This document shows, piece after piece, positions 10,623-32,540 of a stretch of DNA of 64,000 nt. The stretch covers positions 62,040,812-62,104,811 of the forward strand of contig OZ024870.1 of the NCBI GenBank assembly GCA_964017185.1, given 5' to 3'. The notes beneath the pieces were generated by a model. That model saw only the letters and a list, made by a program, of their open reading frames with translations. It was not told the origin of the DNA and did no database searches. Origin of the DNA: Rugalucina vietnamica (taxonomy: Eukaryota; Mollusca; Bivalvia; Lucinida; Lucinidae). The first letter of the stretch is position 1; every line of letters starts with the position of its first letter. The position numbers were made by a program, and so were the translations under genes.

Positions 10623-11300
10623 ATGATGAAGAAGATAAGATCAAAAATGATGATGAAGATAAGATCAAAAATGAAGACGCTCAAGTGTTGACAACACTGA
10701 GTATCAATTTTTCAAACACTCAAGGGCAGCTAACTCCGCAATCAAGTGGGATCTGACCGAATTTCAAACTCGTCCTAGAATTTATGGTTGTCCTCCTATA
10801 AACCTGCAAGTATTAAAAGATTTGATACAAAATGGCAGAGAAAATGTGGTAGACACTACTTTCTCCATTATAAGCTTAAGTCTATGTGGATATTTGAAAA
10901 AAAAATGTTTAAGGGCAGCTAACTCCGCAGTCCATGATTGGATCTGGCCGAAATTAGAACCCATCCAAGATATTGTAATTGTTATCATTACCTGCAAGAA
11001 TGAATAACATCTGATGATACTGATCAAAAATGAAGGTGCCATAGTGTTGACAAAATTTTCCCATTATAACCCTATGGGAGCTATCTGTTGCCATGGAAAC
11101 CAGAGTTCTGATCCCACCTGGATTAAAACCTAATGCAGGCAATGATCCCCAAACTCAATGATGCTATTGATAAAGTTTGATTTCAATTGGTCTGCTGATA
11201 TCCGAGACATGTTTGAAAGTGTGAACGCACTCACAGACGCCGGCTCGAGTCCCATCATATAAGCTCACCTTGTGAGCCTATGGCTCTGGTGAGCTAACAA
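10623..11300 (+). repeat. 161-bp-family repeat with bivalve-type 3' terminal hairpin
   Basis: It contains two to three units (CACTCAAGGGCAGCTAACTC, repeated as TAAGGGCAGCTAACTCCGCA) and the shared 3' section CTGTTGCCATGGAAACCAGA. It ends with AGCTCACCTTGTGAGCC / GGTGAGCTAA at 11262-11297. The same end occurs at 17555, 19465, 31820 and 32245. Confidence 0.75.
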
Positions 11301-11773
11301 GTCTCATTAATATGAATAACCAGTAATTGGTGTATAAACAGTTCTACCCAAAGTTTTAGGCTGAAATAAGCATTTCTGGTATTTTCTTGATAATCTATGG
11401 CAAAAAAATATTTTCTGACAATATTTTTTTTCGAAAGAACCTGACCCCTCCCCCTTTGACACAGATTTATGATGCTTGTATGTAAAATCAAGTGGTTTCC
11501 GCTATGCTGTTGCATTTGCCATATATTTGATTTTACGTAGCATGCAACAGATATTCTATACAAATAACACAGAAACTGCAAAAAAACACTCGACCTTTAA
11601 GCGAGAAACCTATGATTATTCCTGAAATCCTTTTGACTTTTTTTAATGTCAAGTCTGGGCTAACTGGAAATTAACCAGTGCTTTGGGGATTAAGTCTGTC
11701 TTGGTTATTGTTGAGGCTCAGAACCAGTGGAGTCCTCCTCACCAAAACCACCATAACCGCCATGCATCCCAAA
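11301..11773. other. No gene seen
   Basis: A/T-rich sequence without a supported ORF, and no repeat shared with the rest of the window that I could recognise. Confidence 0.5.
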
Positions 11774-12049
11774 CATTACGCAAACGTGCCCATGCCATAA
11801 ACAGATTTTTTGAGCTTTAAAAATTGAAATTTTCAGCTGAAAAACTTTTATATTTTTCTTATTTTTGTTCAAAACATAGATTGTGGGTACACGTTAGAAC
11901 CGCCTCGGCGAGGCGGTTCTAACGAGTACCCACAATCTATGTTTTGGAGCAAAAATAAGAAAAATAGGTATACCCCTGCATACCCCAGTTTTGCTATATA
12001 AAAGTGGGGTTTAAGGGGGTATACATTACACGGACATGTTTTCCTGATG
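11774..12049 (-). mobile_element. MITE family A copy
   Basis: Reverse orientation. It has CATTACGCAAACGTGCCCAT at the left, CATGTTTTCCTGATG at the right and the central GAACCGCCTCGGCGAGGCGG hairpin. Confidence 0.87.
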
Positions 12050-12332
12050 ACCCTATATCTGAAGCACCAGTTGTGTCTGCAAGAATATAAATACATGAGA
12101 AACAGCATTCTTTATTTTGAGCAAAATTTGGCATTGTTTTCACAAGCAAAAGGAAGACAAATATTTAAACAAAAATTATAATTAACAACTACACGAATAA
12201 TCACAATATATTGCATATTATTTAAAGCAATTTGAGTTTATATTCGAACCAATACAATAATGAATTTCTTAAAAGGGGTATTTGTTTATTTCTTCCTTTG
12301 AATAATATGACAAGCAATACTTTCAGTGTTCA

Positions 12333-12610
12333 CATCAGGAAAACATGTCCGTGCAATGAATACCCCCTTATACCCTACTTTAATGTAGTAAAACTGGGGT
12401 ATGCAGGGGTATACCTATTTTCATATTTTTGCTCCAAAAAAGAGATATTGGGTACTCGTTAGAACTGCCTCAGTGAGGCGGTTCCAACTTGTACCCACAA
12501 TCTATGTTTTGAGCAAAAATATTAAAGATATCAAATTTTTTCTGATGTAATTTTCAATTTTTACAACTGAAAAAAATCTCTGTTTATTGCATGGGCAAGT
12601 TTTCATAATG
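12333..12610 (+). mobile_element. MITE family A copy (degraded centre)
   Basis: CATCAGGAAAACATGTCC starts it and TTTTCATAATG ends it. The hairpin centre has several mismatches (AACTGCCTCAGTGAGGCGG). Confidence 0.85.
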
Positions 12611-12900
12611 AGTTACCATATTTGTATCAGATGTAGGTCTGAAAATGAGTAACATCAGAAAAACAATAAATAAGTACCCACTTCCATTGAAGAAAATAAT
12701 TAATAATTACAAGGAACTCCTTGTGCTCTTCCAATTTTGGAATCTATAATCCAGAAACCAGCAGACACTGTAAATCAATTTATCTTTGCTGCTATTTGCT
12801 ATTTTTGTTGTGAATTCAAGTTTCTCGTGAAAATATGATGATAAGTCGCTCAGGAAAATAAGTTGTTTTACAGTATAACTGATAAAATGGTGAAAGTCTT

Positions 12901-13179
12901 CATCACGAAAACATGTCCGTGTAATGTATACCCCCTTGAACCCCACTTTTAAATAGCAAAACTGGGGTATGCAGGGGTATACCTATTTTTCTTATTTTTG
13001 CTCCAAAACATAGATTGTGGGTACTCGTTAGAACCGCCTCGTCGAGGCGGTTCTAACGTGTACCCACAATCTATGTTTTGAGCAAAAATAAGAAAAATAT
13101 CAAAACTTTGCTACTGAAAATTTTCGTTTTTTACAACTTAAAAAATCTCTGTATATTGCATGGGCAAGTTTTTGTAATG
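12901..13179 (+). mobile_element. MITE family A copy abutting the C1orf53 stop codon
   Basis: It starts CATCACGAAAACATGTCC and ends TTTTTGTAATG at 13179. The central inverted repeat spans about 13006-13080 with arms near 37 bases. On the minus strand its end begins one base after the TAA of the C1orf53 homologue, so it must form the start of that gene's 3' UTR. Confidence 0.88.
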
Positions 13180-13180
13180 T

Positions 13181-22882
<9,702 letters not shown>

Positions 22883-22906
22883 TTTCAGAATTAAATGTTT
22901 TTGCAA

Positions 22907-23300
22907 AAATGCCAGTATACACGTATTAATTTATCTAAGATGGGTGTTTGGAACTAATTAATAGATACATCATAAAAATGTACATTGTAGATAAATATTA
23001 AATAAAAGAGTGTTTGCCTTCATTTTTTGAACTGATGATCCCCATTTCTTAACAGTTCAAATCTAGACCAAAGACAACTGACTTGTGAGAATCTGGATGA
23101 ATGAAAGCAGGTGTGTCCAAAGTTTCTAGATCTGTAAAAAGAATAAAGAAAACACTGTAATACAACATTCTTAATATGTTATGATTTTACAAAAAAGAAA
23201 ATGCTACACTTGAATATCAGTCAGAAATTCAAAACCAATTGGACCTGCACATGCATTGAAATAGTGTTTAATTTATGCAAACTATTCGATACACAGTAAT
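22907..23300. other. Upstream region of C1orf53, no clear promoter
   Basis: A/T rich, with no CpG island or TATA box that I can support. A minus-strand acceptor-like TTTTTACAG near 23133 suggests the transcription start is further upstream. Confidence 0.35.
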
Positions 23301-24195
23301 CAGGGTTTGACACTAAATTTTCAGGTTAGGCCATTATTTTTTCATTTTCTGGTTCTTGGGAGAGCCGGCCCTATTATTCCAAAAAATCAGAATAAAAATA
23401 AAAGTACTTTACTTCCATTTTATTTGCATTTTTCCCTCCTTCTCTTATTTGTAGATGGAAAAAATATTTTTCAGCCTGCAAGGGTGAGCTAATAAATAAA
23501 CTATGCATATGTTATTATTTTGCTATACTATCTTTTTTTCAGTATTTGATGACTTAGTCTGATTGCAGTGAGTTTTATACATGTATATTTTTGGGTAGTC
23601 AGGGATACTTTGCTATTAAAACACATTTCTGGGCCTAAGAGATGGTCAACTTGTGAATTGAAAATAATGTTGACAGCATTTGAAAAAATAAAAATAGTTG
23701 GAAGTTTTGGGACTTTTATTTTTAATTTTATTCCGACTGGAGGATCTGAGACATTTTAATTTTATTTTTATTTCCTCCTCCTACCCTATGTCTAGCCAAA
23801 CCTTTCCCCGAGAACCAGAAAATAAAATAATAATGGCCTTAAGGAGTCAAAACATCCGAAATCAAGGAGTCCAAACAAAACGTTAGGAGTGCAAGTGGAC
23901 AAAGGCTGGATGCAGACCAGCAATCTGTTAATTTTGTCTTAAGTCGAAACAAGTGACTGTTTCAAAAACCATCATCAAGATGTACAATTCTCTTTTTTAT
24001 AATCTTCCATATTATTCAAATTTTGGACCATAAGACCTACCAAGTCTGAGTAATTGTACTTTATATTGTTAAGAAATATGGCAAAACACATTTTCCCTCA
24101 AGATACAAGGAGTTCGTCGGAGTGCCTAGGAACAAACATAGGGTGTCCAGAGTCTTGGACTCCCAGACTACTGTTACTGTTATTGTCCAACCCTG
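23301..24195. mobile_element. hAT-like non-autonomous element
   Basis: Ends CAGGGTTTGACA and (inverted) CAGGGTTGGACA, flanked by GTAAT on both sides (23296-23300 and 24196-24200). It is 895 bases with no transposase frame. Confidence 0.7.
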
Positions 24196-24285
24196 GTAAT
24201 ATGTAAAATGTAAGGCTCTTTTAGCTCACTTGTTCGTGGGTACATGATTGTATGTGTTTCAGTACGCCTCTGCTCAGCTTCTTAA

Positions 24286-24513
24286 TGTGAGCTGCATCGT
24301 GAGAAAACCAGATTTTTGCCTATGCGAAAACAAAGGGGCAGATCAGCTTCGCAGTAACTGCGAAGCTGATCAGTGCCTTTGTTTTCGCTACATGGATAGT
24401 ACAATTTCTCTTCTTCTTAAATCCGAAATTTCAAGCTTCTAGCCTGTACAGGTCGATTTGTGTCATACCTGGTCAGAAACCCCTAAGCCCGGTTTTCTCG
24501 CATCGCGGCTCAA
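24286..24513 (+). mobile_element. MITE family B copy
   Basis: GTGAGCTGCATCGTGAG to CGCATCGCGGCTCAAATA. Central GATCAGCTTCGCAGTAACTG / CGAAGCTGATC. Confidence 0.85.
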
Positions 24514-26659
24514 ATAATTTGAATAGCCAATCCAGAATATTTTTCCCTAACTTGCTAGGTTCAAAATTAAGCACCCACCCCACATCTGAGGTGATGATAA
24601 GAAAAATGATCTGTGTAAGATACACCAGCAAAGTCTGTTATCTGTAATGACAGCACTCTGTTAAATACCAATGGACTGTCAAGCCAAGATGGCTAAATTG
24701 GCTAGCAGTGACTATCTCACGCCTGGGAAACGGTCAATTTGTACACCGCCGGTGCTCCATTGTAAGTGAAGTTGACGGTTTCCGGTGCCGGAGTTGACCG
24801 ACGTAAATAGAGAGAATTTTACTGGGTCAACCAGTTCAAGGTAAAATATTTTCCTTATTCTAAATCCATTCAAAAATAGGAGAATGTCAGATGATGCGCC
24901 TATGATTGGGGATTTTACAGGAACTCATATTACATGAAAAGTTTACAAAAGTATGTAGTAATAAGTTTTCGCGTTTGAAATACTGGGTTCTTTGGTGAAT
25001 GTACATGTCTTAAAATGCCTGAATTACGTCATGTACACATTCCATATGCGGTGTTGAAAATAAAATACCAAGTTTAGAGTACACATTACTGGTTGAAGGT
25101 ATTGTGTATAAAAGATAACCTTTGGTTACAAGAAATTGGAGTCAAAATTTTACAAGCGTACAAACTGACAACTGGAGTGCAATTTAACTAATGCATTTGC
25201 AATGCTATCGTGATAAATTAAAATAAGAACCGTGATATCAGTACTTTGATGCATGTTGTTTTCCTTGACGACAAAATCCCTTTCTGAAATAATGTTGCTT
25301 GTCTTTTTGTCCCATTTTCATGCCTGCTCATGCTACACTGTCGCAAAGATATAGAAATTGCCGAAAGTCATCGCCATATGAACCGTTAATCAAATAGTCT
25401 GACCTTCATCTTGCCATTACAAGTTACACCACATATCTTAAGCTGTCTTATAAGACTTTCACTTGCAGAAACTTAAATGATTACAATCTTAACGCTTAAT
25501 TTCTGTGGGTGTGCTAATTGACGTTAGGGCGTGCAATTTGACCAATACTAACCCAGTGTAGCAACTTGCTGCTTAACTTCAGTATAGACATCTAGTCCCT
25601 TTAGTGTTTGTTCCTATATTTATGGCTAATGTGAACACGAAATTATAGGTACCAGAAACAGCTTAAACTATTCAAGATTGAAGGTTTAGTTAAAGAATTA
25701 TATTGTTGATATTTAATCTTGCAAGTTTAGATCTCGTGATACAATTAAGTACATATGCTAAAGGAAAAACTACTGGTAACAGAACTGATTTATCCATCCT
25801 GCTTTTGATAACTCATTTGGATTTCGAGATTGCGTGTAACCATTCTAATGATTGCCTATCTGAACACCGATTCAAGGGGTTTTCCATATCAGTCTTACAA
25901 AAGATCCTTGCAGCACAAGTTTTGTTGGCAGGGACAAATTGATTGAAACATGTGACGCCTTTGTTGACAGAAATCTAATAATGTATACTAGTATTTGGCA
26001 GCCCGAATAGAAGATTATCGATTATTCAAATACTCTATTCTTTCAGCCCACATCTTTTTGTGATACATGCATATAGCGTTAAATGTAACTACATGTATTC
26101 CTGGTCATTCAGAAATTCACGTATACACACAAATGTGTAACACTCGTTTTGCTGACTATAATTTGTTTATGTCTCCAGATGGGCTTTAAGGGAAAACCAC
26201 CAAAGGAAGATTCTATTGACTGTGTGTGTGTTTGTGCCTCTAGGCAAAAATTATTCTGACTGACCGACCATATGATTACTCGTTAACCACTTAAAAGGCC
26301 TGAGCCTATCCTTGAAAAGTGGTTGAGTCAAACCATCCATACATATAAACTTCTGTTTGTTACTTGGGTGCCAAATTTCAAACCTTATTTCGCATGTCAT
26401 GACATCCCAAATGTTGGATAGAAGTCAACATAAAATGGAGACCGCTGACACCGTGACGCCCCGACATAACCGAATGTGTTGACTGGGACGTATTTAGCAA
26501 CAAACGAACAAATCGTTCTCGTGCTTTAATTTGTAGTGATATAATTTGTATAATAACTTGATGGAAAAACTTTTGTCGGCCTGAGATTTATTTTAAAATA
26601 TATGTATGTTCCATTGTTGATACATATATCATTTAGTGGGCTGAACCAACCATCAAACA

Positions 26660-27478
26660 CCAATGAGGCTTCCACAGATAGAGTGCAATGTTCTGTTAGA
26701 TGAATTTCCAAACGTCATGGAAACAAGAAAAGTAGTTCAACAACTGTCATCTGGCAAAGCTCCAGGTGCAGATGCAAATATAGCAAAAGTGAGCAAAGCT
26801 CACATACCCCCGGCGGTAGCCATCAGAGGTCATACCTCTTTGAGACAAAATGCAGATTACAGAAAAAGGTATACAACTAGTCATCAAATCAATACCTAGC
26901 TGTACTGTACGCTTCTACAAAGATAGAACATCAAGGTATCTTCTGGTGTAGATTTGTTTAAAATTTAAGAAAATCATAAAAAGTTCACACAATCAGAGAG
27001 AAAGAAAAATAGACAAATAAAGGAACTGATAAGCAGGAGATGGCTGGTTATTTCTTACACAATACTCCTTATCATTCACAATATTTGTACTTAATTTCAC
27101 CTTCCTAAGTCAAGCAGTTCCTGAGAAATCTTTCACAGAAATTGCCATATTCATTATACAGGAGTGACAGATGAAAAAACTACAAAGTGGAAAAAGAATG
27201 GAAAAACAAATACAGGCCATCTGATTTTCTCTTACACAATACACTTGGACACTGTCTAGATGTATACAAAATTTGAAAAAGCTGGCATAAATAGGAGCTG
27301 AGAAATCTGTGACAGAAATTTCAATCAGAGAGAAAGAAAAATGGACAAATAAAGGGACAGATAAGCAGGAGATGGCTGATTCTTTCTTACACAATACAAC
27401 TCACCATACCCAATGTTTGTACCAAATTTCATCATCCTATGTCAAGCAGTTTCAGATAAATCTTTGACAGAAAAAAAG

Positions 27479-27518
<40 letters not shown>

Positions 27519-29140
27519 TCTTCACAGAAAAGACAAAAACTATATACCCCCTATATACTTCGTATATGCCGGGGGTATAATTAATGCAGAGGTTTATGCG
27601 TTTGGTGTGTGTGTGTGGGTGGGGTGTTACCCATGTCAGAGAAAATTACGGAGTTGATTCACTGTATGTGGAGGAAGGAGGCTATCCCGCAAGAATATAA
27701 GGATGCACCCATAATCCACCTATACAAGCGGAAAGGAAATCCTCAAGTCTTTGAAAACCAGAAAGGCATCTCCCTCCTATCCATTGCTGGGAAGATACTG
27801 GCAAAAATTCTGTTGTTTCGCCTGAATGATCATTTTGATCAGAAGGGACCTATCCCAGAAAGTCAATGTGGATTCAGAAAAGACAGAGGGACAATAGACA
27901 TGATCCTCCCAACAAGAAAGCTTCAGGAGAAAAGCCAAAAACAGAATGTAGATCTATACACGACGTTTGTCGACCTCACCAAAGCTTTTGACACAGTCAG
28001 TCGTGATGAATAAAATATAAAAGTTTGATCCTTTGGAAACAATGAAAACGTTCAAAAGGAGGAAGTATATGGATCAGAAATCTGGAAAATCATTGCCAAG
28101 TTTGGCTGTCCACCCAGATTCATAGCAATGGTGCGGCAATTGTACCGTTTTGATGGCAATATATTCAACCCTAGAAGGTTGCAAGCCAAAACTAAGGAGC
28201 AGACTGATGTGCTGGATGAGCTCCTTTATGCTGATGATATAGGTAAGAATTCCAACTCAGAGGCAAAATGCAAAGAGTCATGGATCAAGTCTCACAGTCA
28301 TGTGATACTATGAACTCACAATCAGCACACTAAAGGCAGGTTGTACACCAACCAGCACCAAGAAAGCCGTACAATGAGCCAACCATCACTGTGAATGGAC
28401 ACAAACTGAAAGTTGTTGATAATTATAAATTCTGCAGAGAAGCGCACGTTGATGATGACGTCACTGCCAGAATTGCAAAAGCAAGTGTGTCATTCGGAAG
28501 ACTCTGTGCAAATATCTGGGAGCGAAACGGAATCAAGCTTGACACCAGGCTGAAAGTCTACAAGGCTCTGGTACTGCCAACCCTCTTGTATGTGAGACCT
28601 GGACAGTATACCAGCGTCATGCAAAGAGACTTTACCATTTCCACTTAAGCGGTTTTTTAGAAAGCTTTAAAAAATCAAGTGGCAAGACAATATTCCAGAC
28701 ACGGAGGTCCTGAAGAAAGCAGGGATGCAAAACATGCATACTGTCTTAAAGCTAGCACAGCTTATGTGGACTGGCCATGTTATAAGAATGCCTGATAAGC
28801 AACTTCCAAAGAAAGTCTTCTATGGAGAATTTAAGGAAGGAAAGCGCTCTCAAGGTGGCCAGAGGAAACGCTACAAAGACACTCTCAAAAACTCTATGAA
28901 GGATTTCGACATACCAATGGGGCCTTGGGAACCGACTGCACAGGAGCGATCAAAGTGGCGAGGTCTCATCAACCAAAGAGCAGCTCTCTATGAAAAAAGA
29001 GAATCTGTGAAGCTGAAAGAAAACGCAGAGAACGCAATGCCAATACCAATGGGCCAACAGCTGATTCCATGATATTTGACTTGCTCTACTTGCAACTGAC
29101 AGTTCAGAGCTAGAATTGGCCTAGCCAGTCATCAAAAAAC
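26660..29140 (+). pseudogene. Decayed non-LTR retrotransposon (RTE-like endonuclease-RT protein), 3' part
   Basis: Fragments in order: RT start (LPQIECNVLLDEFP, QLSSGKAPGAD) at 26666-26790; RT core (CMWRKEAIPQEYKDAPIIHL, SQCGFRKDRGTIDMI, DLTKAFDTVSRDE) at 27620-28010; a deletion that removes the GxxQG region; ELLYADD near 28225; thumb/connection (ARIAKASVSFGRL, LKVYKALVLPTLLY) at 28440-28600; and the C-terminal part (LAQLMWTGHVIRMPD, SQGGQRKRYKDTL) at 28725-29070. A CxxC...HxxxH remnant follows at 29073-29140. Frames change several times and an element is inserted at 26790-27585. Clearly non-functional. Confidence 0.85.
26785..27590 (+). mobile_element. Non-autonomous insertion in the LINE, with internal tandem repeats
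   Basis: Left GAGCAAAGCTCACATACCCC followed by CGGCGG, right TATATGCCGGGGGTATAATT. ATACCCCCGGC is the inverted terminal motif. Inside, TTTCTTACACAATAC-type units recur about every 170 bases (27050, 27230, 27385), followed by an (AC)n run at 27483-27513. The minus-strand ORF here is a repeat artefact. Confidence 0.65.
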
Positions 29141-29721
29141 TGACCAACACATATGAACCTATTCAAGAAATAATGATGGCCTTTCTCATTAATGACAAAA
29201 ACAATTTCCCATTAGTCAAATTTCACACCAACCGTCAATTGGTACTGTGAATGGTACACTTTTGAAAAAATGACCCATGGTTCACATATTTTAATTTTTT
29301 CTTTTTAATATTCCATGTAAATTACATGCTCTTGACTTCTGTTGTAATTCTAGGCTATCAGATCAAACTTGAGTTAGCTATATCGGAAAACTGAATCACT
29401 TTTTATCCCACAACACAAGTTTTGACCAGGGTTTCCTAAACCCGAAAAACGATATGTGGATAATTGGTAAGTTTTTGTGCATGCTTTTTTGTATGCATGG
29501 TCTTTATTCATTAGCCCATCATCTGACATTCTCGGATTTTTAGGTACAGGGGGGAAAGAAACAAAAAACTTACCTCGAACACACTCGGGTACAACACAAA
29601 CCTTTAATTTGACCCAACAACTCCTACACCGGAAACCGTCAACTTCTCTTTCCGTGGAGCACCGGCGGTGTACAAATTGACCATTTCCCCGGTGTGTATC
29701 TGTTTGCCTCTGGACAGTGGC

Positions 29722-29892
29722 AAGTTTTGCATTATGAAAACAAAGATGCAGATCAGCTACATGGGTAGTACACTTCCTCTTCCTCTTAAATCCAAAATTT
29801 CAAGCTTCTAGCCTGCTTCTGTGACTGTACAGCCTGATTCGTGTCAGACCTGTTCGGAAACCACATTGTTGGTTTTCTCACGAGACGGCCCT
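29722..29892 (+). mobile_element. MITE family B partial copy
   Basis: GAAAACAAAGATGCAGATCA, AATTTCAAGCTTCTAGCCTG, TGTACAGCCTG and CACATTGTTGGTTTTCTCAC. The central hairpin is largely deleted. Confidence 0.75.
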
Positions 29893-29967
29893 TTTATTAT
29901 TGAAGAATATCACTATCCTAAGGTCAGGCTAAGGATAGGCTAGCTCAGGATACCACAGAATTCTTTC

Positions 29968-30027
29968 CATCAGGAAAACATGTCCATAAAAAGAATACCC
30001 CCTTGAACCCCACTTTTATATAGAACA
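29968..30027 (+). mobile_element. MITE family A terminal fragment
   Basis: CATCAGGAAAACATGTCC, then TACCCCCTTGAACCCCACTT; it stops at 30027. Confidence 0.7.
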
Positions 30028-31500
30028 AGTAGCCCAAGGGCAACGATCGCTCACCTGAGAGTCAACAAGTACAGTCACTGGACAAAGTGGTTGTTTTTTT
30101 TGAAGATCTGATCAAAATTGAAGATGCTGGAGTGGCCACAACACTAAAAATTGATTTTTCAAACATTCAAGGGCAGCTAACTCCGCAGTCCAGGGTCGAA
30201 TCTGGCTCAAATTAGAACTCATCCAAGATGTTATGGTTATCCTTGTTTCTTCTAAGAATGAAGAAGATCCAATCAAAATTAAAGGCGCTAGAGTGGCCAC
30301 AATACAAAATATTGATTTTGCTAACACTAAAGGGCAGCTAACTCTGCAGTCAGAGGTTGGATCTGGCCAAAATTCAAAGTCATCCAAGATATTGTAGTTA
30401 TTCTTGGTTACCTGCAAGAATGAAGAAGATACACTGAAAAACAAAGATGCTAGAGTGGCCACAATACAAAATATTGATTTTTCAAACACTCAAGGGCAGA
30501 TAACTCCGCAGTCAGAGGTCGGATCTGGTCTAAATTCGCATTCATCTGAGATATTGTAGTTATCCTTGTAACCTGCAAGAATGAAGAAGATCCACTGAAA
30601 AACAAAGATGCTAGAGTGGCCACAACACAAAATATTGATTTTTCAAACACTCAAGGGCAGATAACTCTGCAGTCATAGGTCGGATCTGGTCAAAATCCGA
30701 ACTCATCTGAGATATTATGGATGTCTTTGTTACTTCCAAGAATAAAGAAGATCCATATAAAAATGAAGGCGCTAGAGTGGCCACAACACTAAATTTATAT
30801 TGATTTTTCACTCAGTCAAGGGCAGATAACTCTGCAGTCCAGGGTTGGATCTGGCTGAAATTCGAATTCATCCGAGATGTTATGGCTATCCTTGTTACTT
30901 TCAAGTATGAAGAAGATCCAATCAAAATTGAAGGCGATAGAGTGGCCACAACACAAAATAATGATTTTTCAAACACGCAAGGGCAGCTAACTCCACAGTC
31001 AGAGGTCGGATCTAGCTGAAATTCGAACCCATCCGAGATATTATAGTTGTCCTTGTTACCTGCAAGAATGGAGAAGATCCACTGAAAAATAATGGCGCTA
31101 GAGTGGCCACAACATTTTTCCCATTATAAGTCTATGGGGATTTTTCCAGACGCTCAAGGGCAGCTAACTCCGCAATCTGAGGTCGAACCTAGCCGAAATT
31201 CGAACTTATCTGAGATGTTATGGTTGTTCTTGTTATTCCCAAGAATGAAGAAGATCCAATCAAAAATGAAGTTGCTAGAGTGGCCACAACATTTTCCCCA
31301 TTATAACTCAATGGGACCTATCTGTTGCCATGGAAACCAGAGTTCTGATCCGACCTGGCCAAAAACCTAATGCAACCTTTCCCCCTCCTCAATGATGCTT
31401 CAGATAAAATTTGATTGCGAGTGGCCTTGTTGTCTTAGAGATTTTCAAGATTGAAAGTGTGAACGCATGACGGACGCCGCCGGCTCCACTACCATACTAA
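30028..31500 (+). repeat. 161-bp tandem array, eight units
   Basis: AGTGGCCAC recurs at 30131, 30292, 30454, 30615, 30776, 30941, 31102 and 31279, mostly 161-165 apart. Each unit has AAGGGCAG[AC]TAACTC and GAAGAAGATCCA. The array opens with GCTCACCTGAGAGTC (30049) and closes with the bivalve 3' section CTGTTGCCATGGAAACCAGA and ACGGACGCCGCC. Minus-strand ORFs across it are repeat artefacts. Confidence 0.9.
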
Positions 31501-31813
31501 CAGGGATTTTCCTACCTTTTCAAGACAGGGACCCGGGACCAATGATTTTGGGAAAAATAATATGTATATCAGTCAAATTGGGAAAATGGATACAAAACAG
31601 AACAGGGGATAATATGCATATTTGGTGTTAATTTGAGGATATTTCTCCGAAAAAAAATAGTTTGAGGGTATGATCTACGTATCCAAAACAAATGTACAAG
31701 GATTTATTTAATATTTTGGGATTTTTTACCTGAAAATTGGGAAATTTTACACATTTTTTCAATTGGGAAAGGGGCCCATAATGGGCCCCAAAATGAGCCA
31801 AGGAAAATCCATG
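31501..31813. mobile_element. hAT-like MITE with target duplication
   Basis: Ends CAGGGATTTTCCT and, inverted, CATGGATTTTCCT. ACTAA directly repeated at 31496-31500 and 31814-31818. It splits the terminal section of the 161-bp array: the sequence resumes as GTCTATAAGCTCACC. Confidence 0.78.
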
Positions 31814-32260
31814 ACTAAGTCTATAAGCTCACCTTGTGAGCCTTCGGCTCAGGTGAGCTAATAAAGGCGATAGAGTGGCCAGTGGCCACAACATTTTTCC
31901 CATTATAAGTCTATGGGGATTTTTCCAGACCCTCAAGGGCAGCTAACTCTGCAATCTGAGGTTGAACCTGGCCAAAATTCGAACTCATCTGAGATATTAT
32001 GGTTGTCCTTGTTATTCCCAAGAATGAAGAAGATCCAATCTAAAACGAAGTTGCTAGAGTGGCCACAAAATTTTCCCCATTACTCAATGGGAGCTATCTG
32101 TTGCCATGGAAACCAGAGTTCTGATCCGACCTGGCCCAAAACCTAATGCAACCTTTCCCCCTCCTCAATGATGCTTCAGATAAAATTTGATTGCGATTGG
32201 CCTTGTTGTTTTAGAGATATTCAAGATTGAAAGTGTGCACGCACAGCTCAGGTGAGCTAA
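31814..32260 (+). repeat. Second short copy of the 161-bp family end
   Basis: After the hairpin GCTCACCTTGTGAGCC / GGCTCAGGTGAGCT (31828-31860) another one to two units and a complete 3' section follow (AGTGGCCAC, CTGTTGCCATGGAAACCAGA), ending in CTCAGGTGAGCTAA. Confidence 0.8.
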
Positions 32261-32325
32261 AAAAGTGGGGTTCGCAGGGTGGAATAACTACTTTTCTTAT
32301 TTTTGCTCCAAAACATAGATTGAGA
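32261..32325 (-). mobile_element. MITE family A fragment
   Basis: AAAGTGGGGTTCGCAGGG, then CTTATTTTTGCTCC and AAAACATAGATTG; truncated at the hairpin. Confidence 0.55.
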
Positions 32326-32409
32326 AAATATGATACTTAAACACTTTATATATAAAGTGTGCATAAAGAAAATGAAGCATGCTGAACTACGATGTACGAG
32401 ACAATGGCA

Positions 32410-32540
32410 GCAGAAGGTAACGGGTCGTTTCGGCCGTGAGTCGTTTCGGCCTTGAGTCTCTTTTCGGCCCTGGGTCATTTCGGCCTCAGTTGATTGGGCC
32501 CTGAGCGGTTTTGGTCAGTTTTGGTGAGTCGTTTAGGCCT
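32410..32540 (+). repeat. GTCGTTTCGGCC minisatellite
   Basis: About seven degenerate units of roughly 16 bases: GGTCGTTTCGGCCGTGA, GTCGTTTCGGCCTTGA, and others. The same motif occurs in reverse at 42808-42960. Confidence 0.75.

Larger units (their letters stand above)
24725..29689. mobile_element. 5-kb element bounded by about 90-bp inverted repeats
   Basis: The left end reads GGGAAACGGTCAATTTGTAC, ACCGCCGGTGCTCCA, then GTTGACGGTTTCCGGTG. The right end read on the opposite strand gives GGGAAATGGTCAATTTGTAC, ACCGCCGGTGCTCCA and GTTGACGGTTTCCGGTG. The interior holds a decayed LINE and other insertions. 24830-26650 has no supported gene. The element's own transposase, if any, is not visible. 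Confidence 0.65.

Noticed and set aside
25703..25942. 79-aa ORF
   Set aside because: No domain, no splice context, and lies inside the 5-kb inverted-repeat element; likely chance.
30112..30811. Three overlapping minus-strand ORFs with similar proteins (LASLFFSGSSSFLQVT...)
   Set aside because: Their similarity comes from the 161-bp tandem repeat; unit length 161 is not a multiple of three, so frames close after about one unit.
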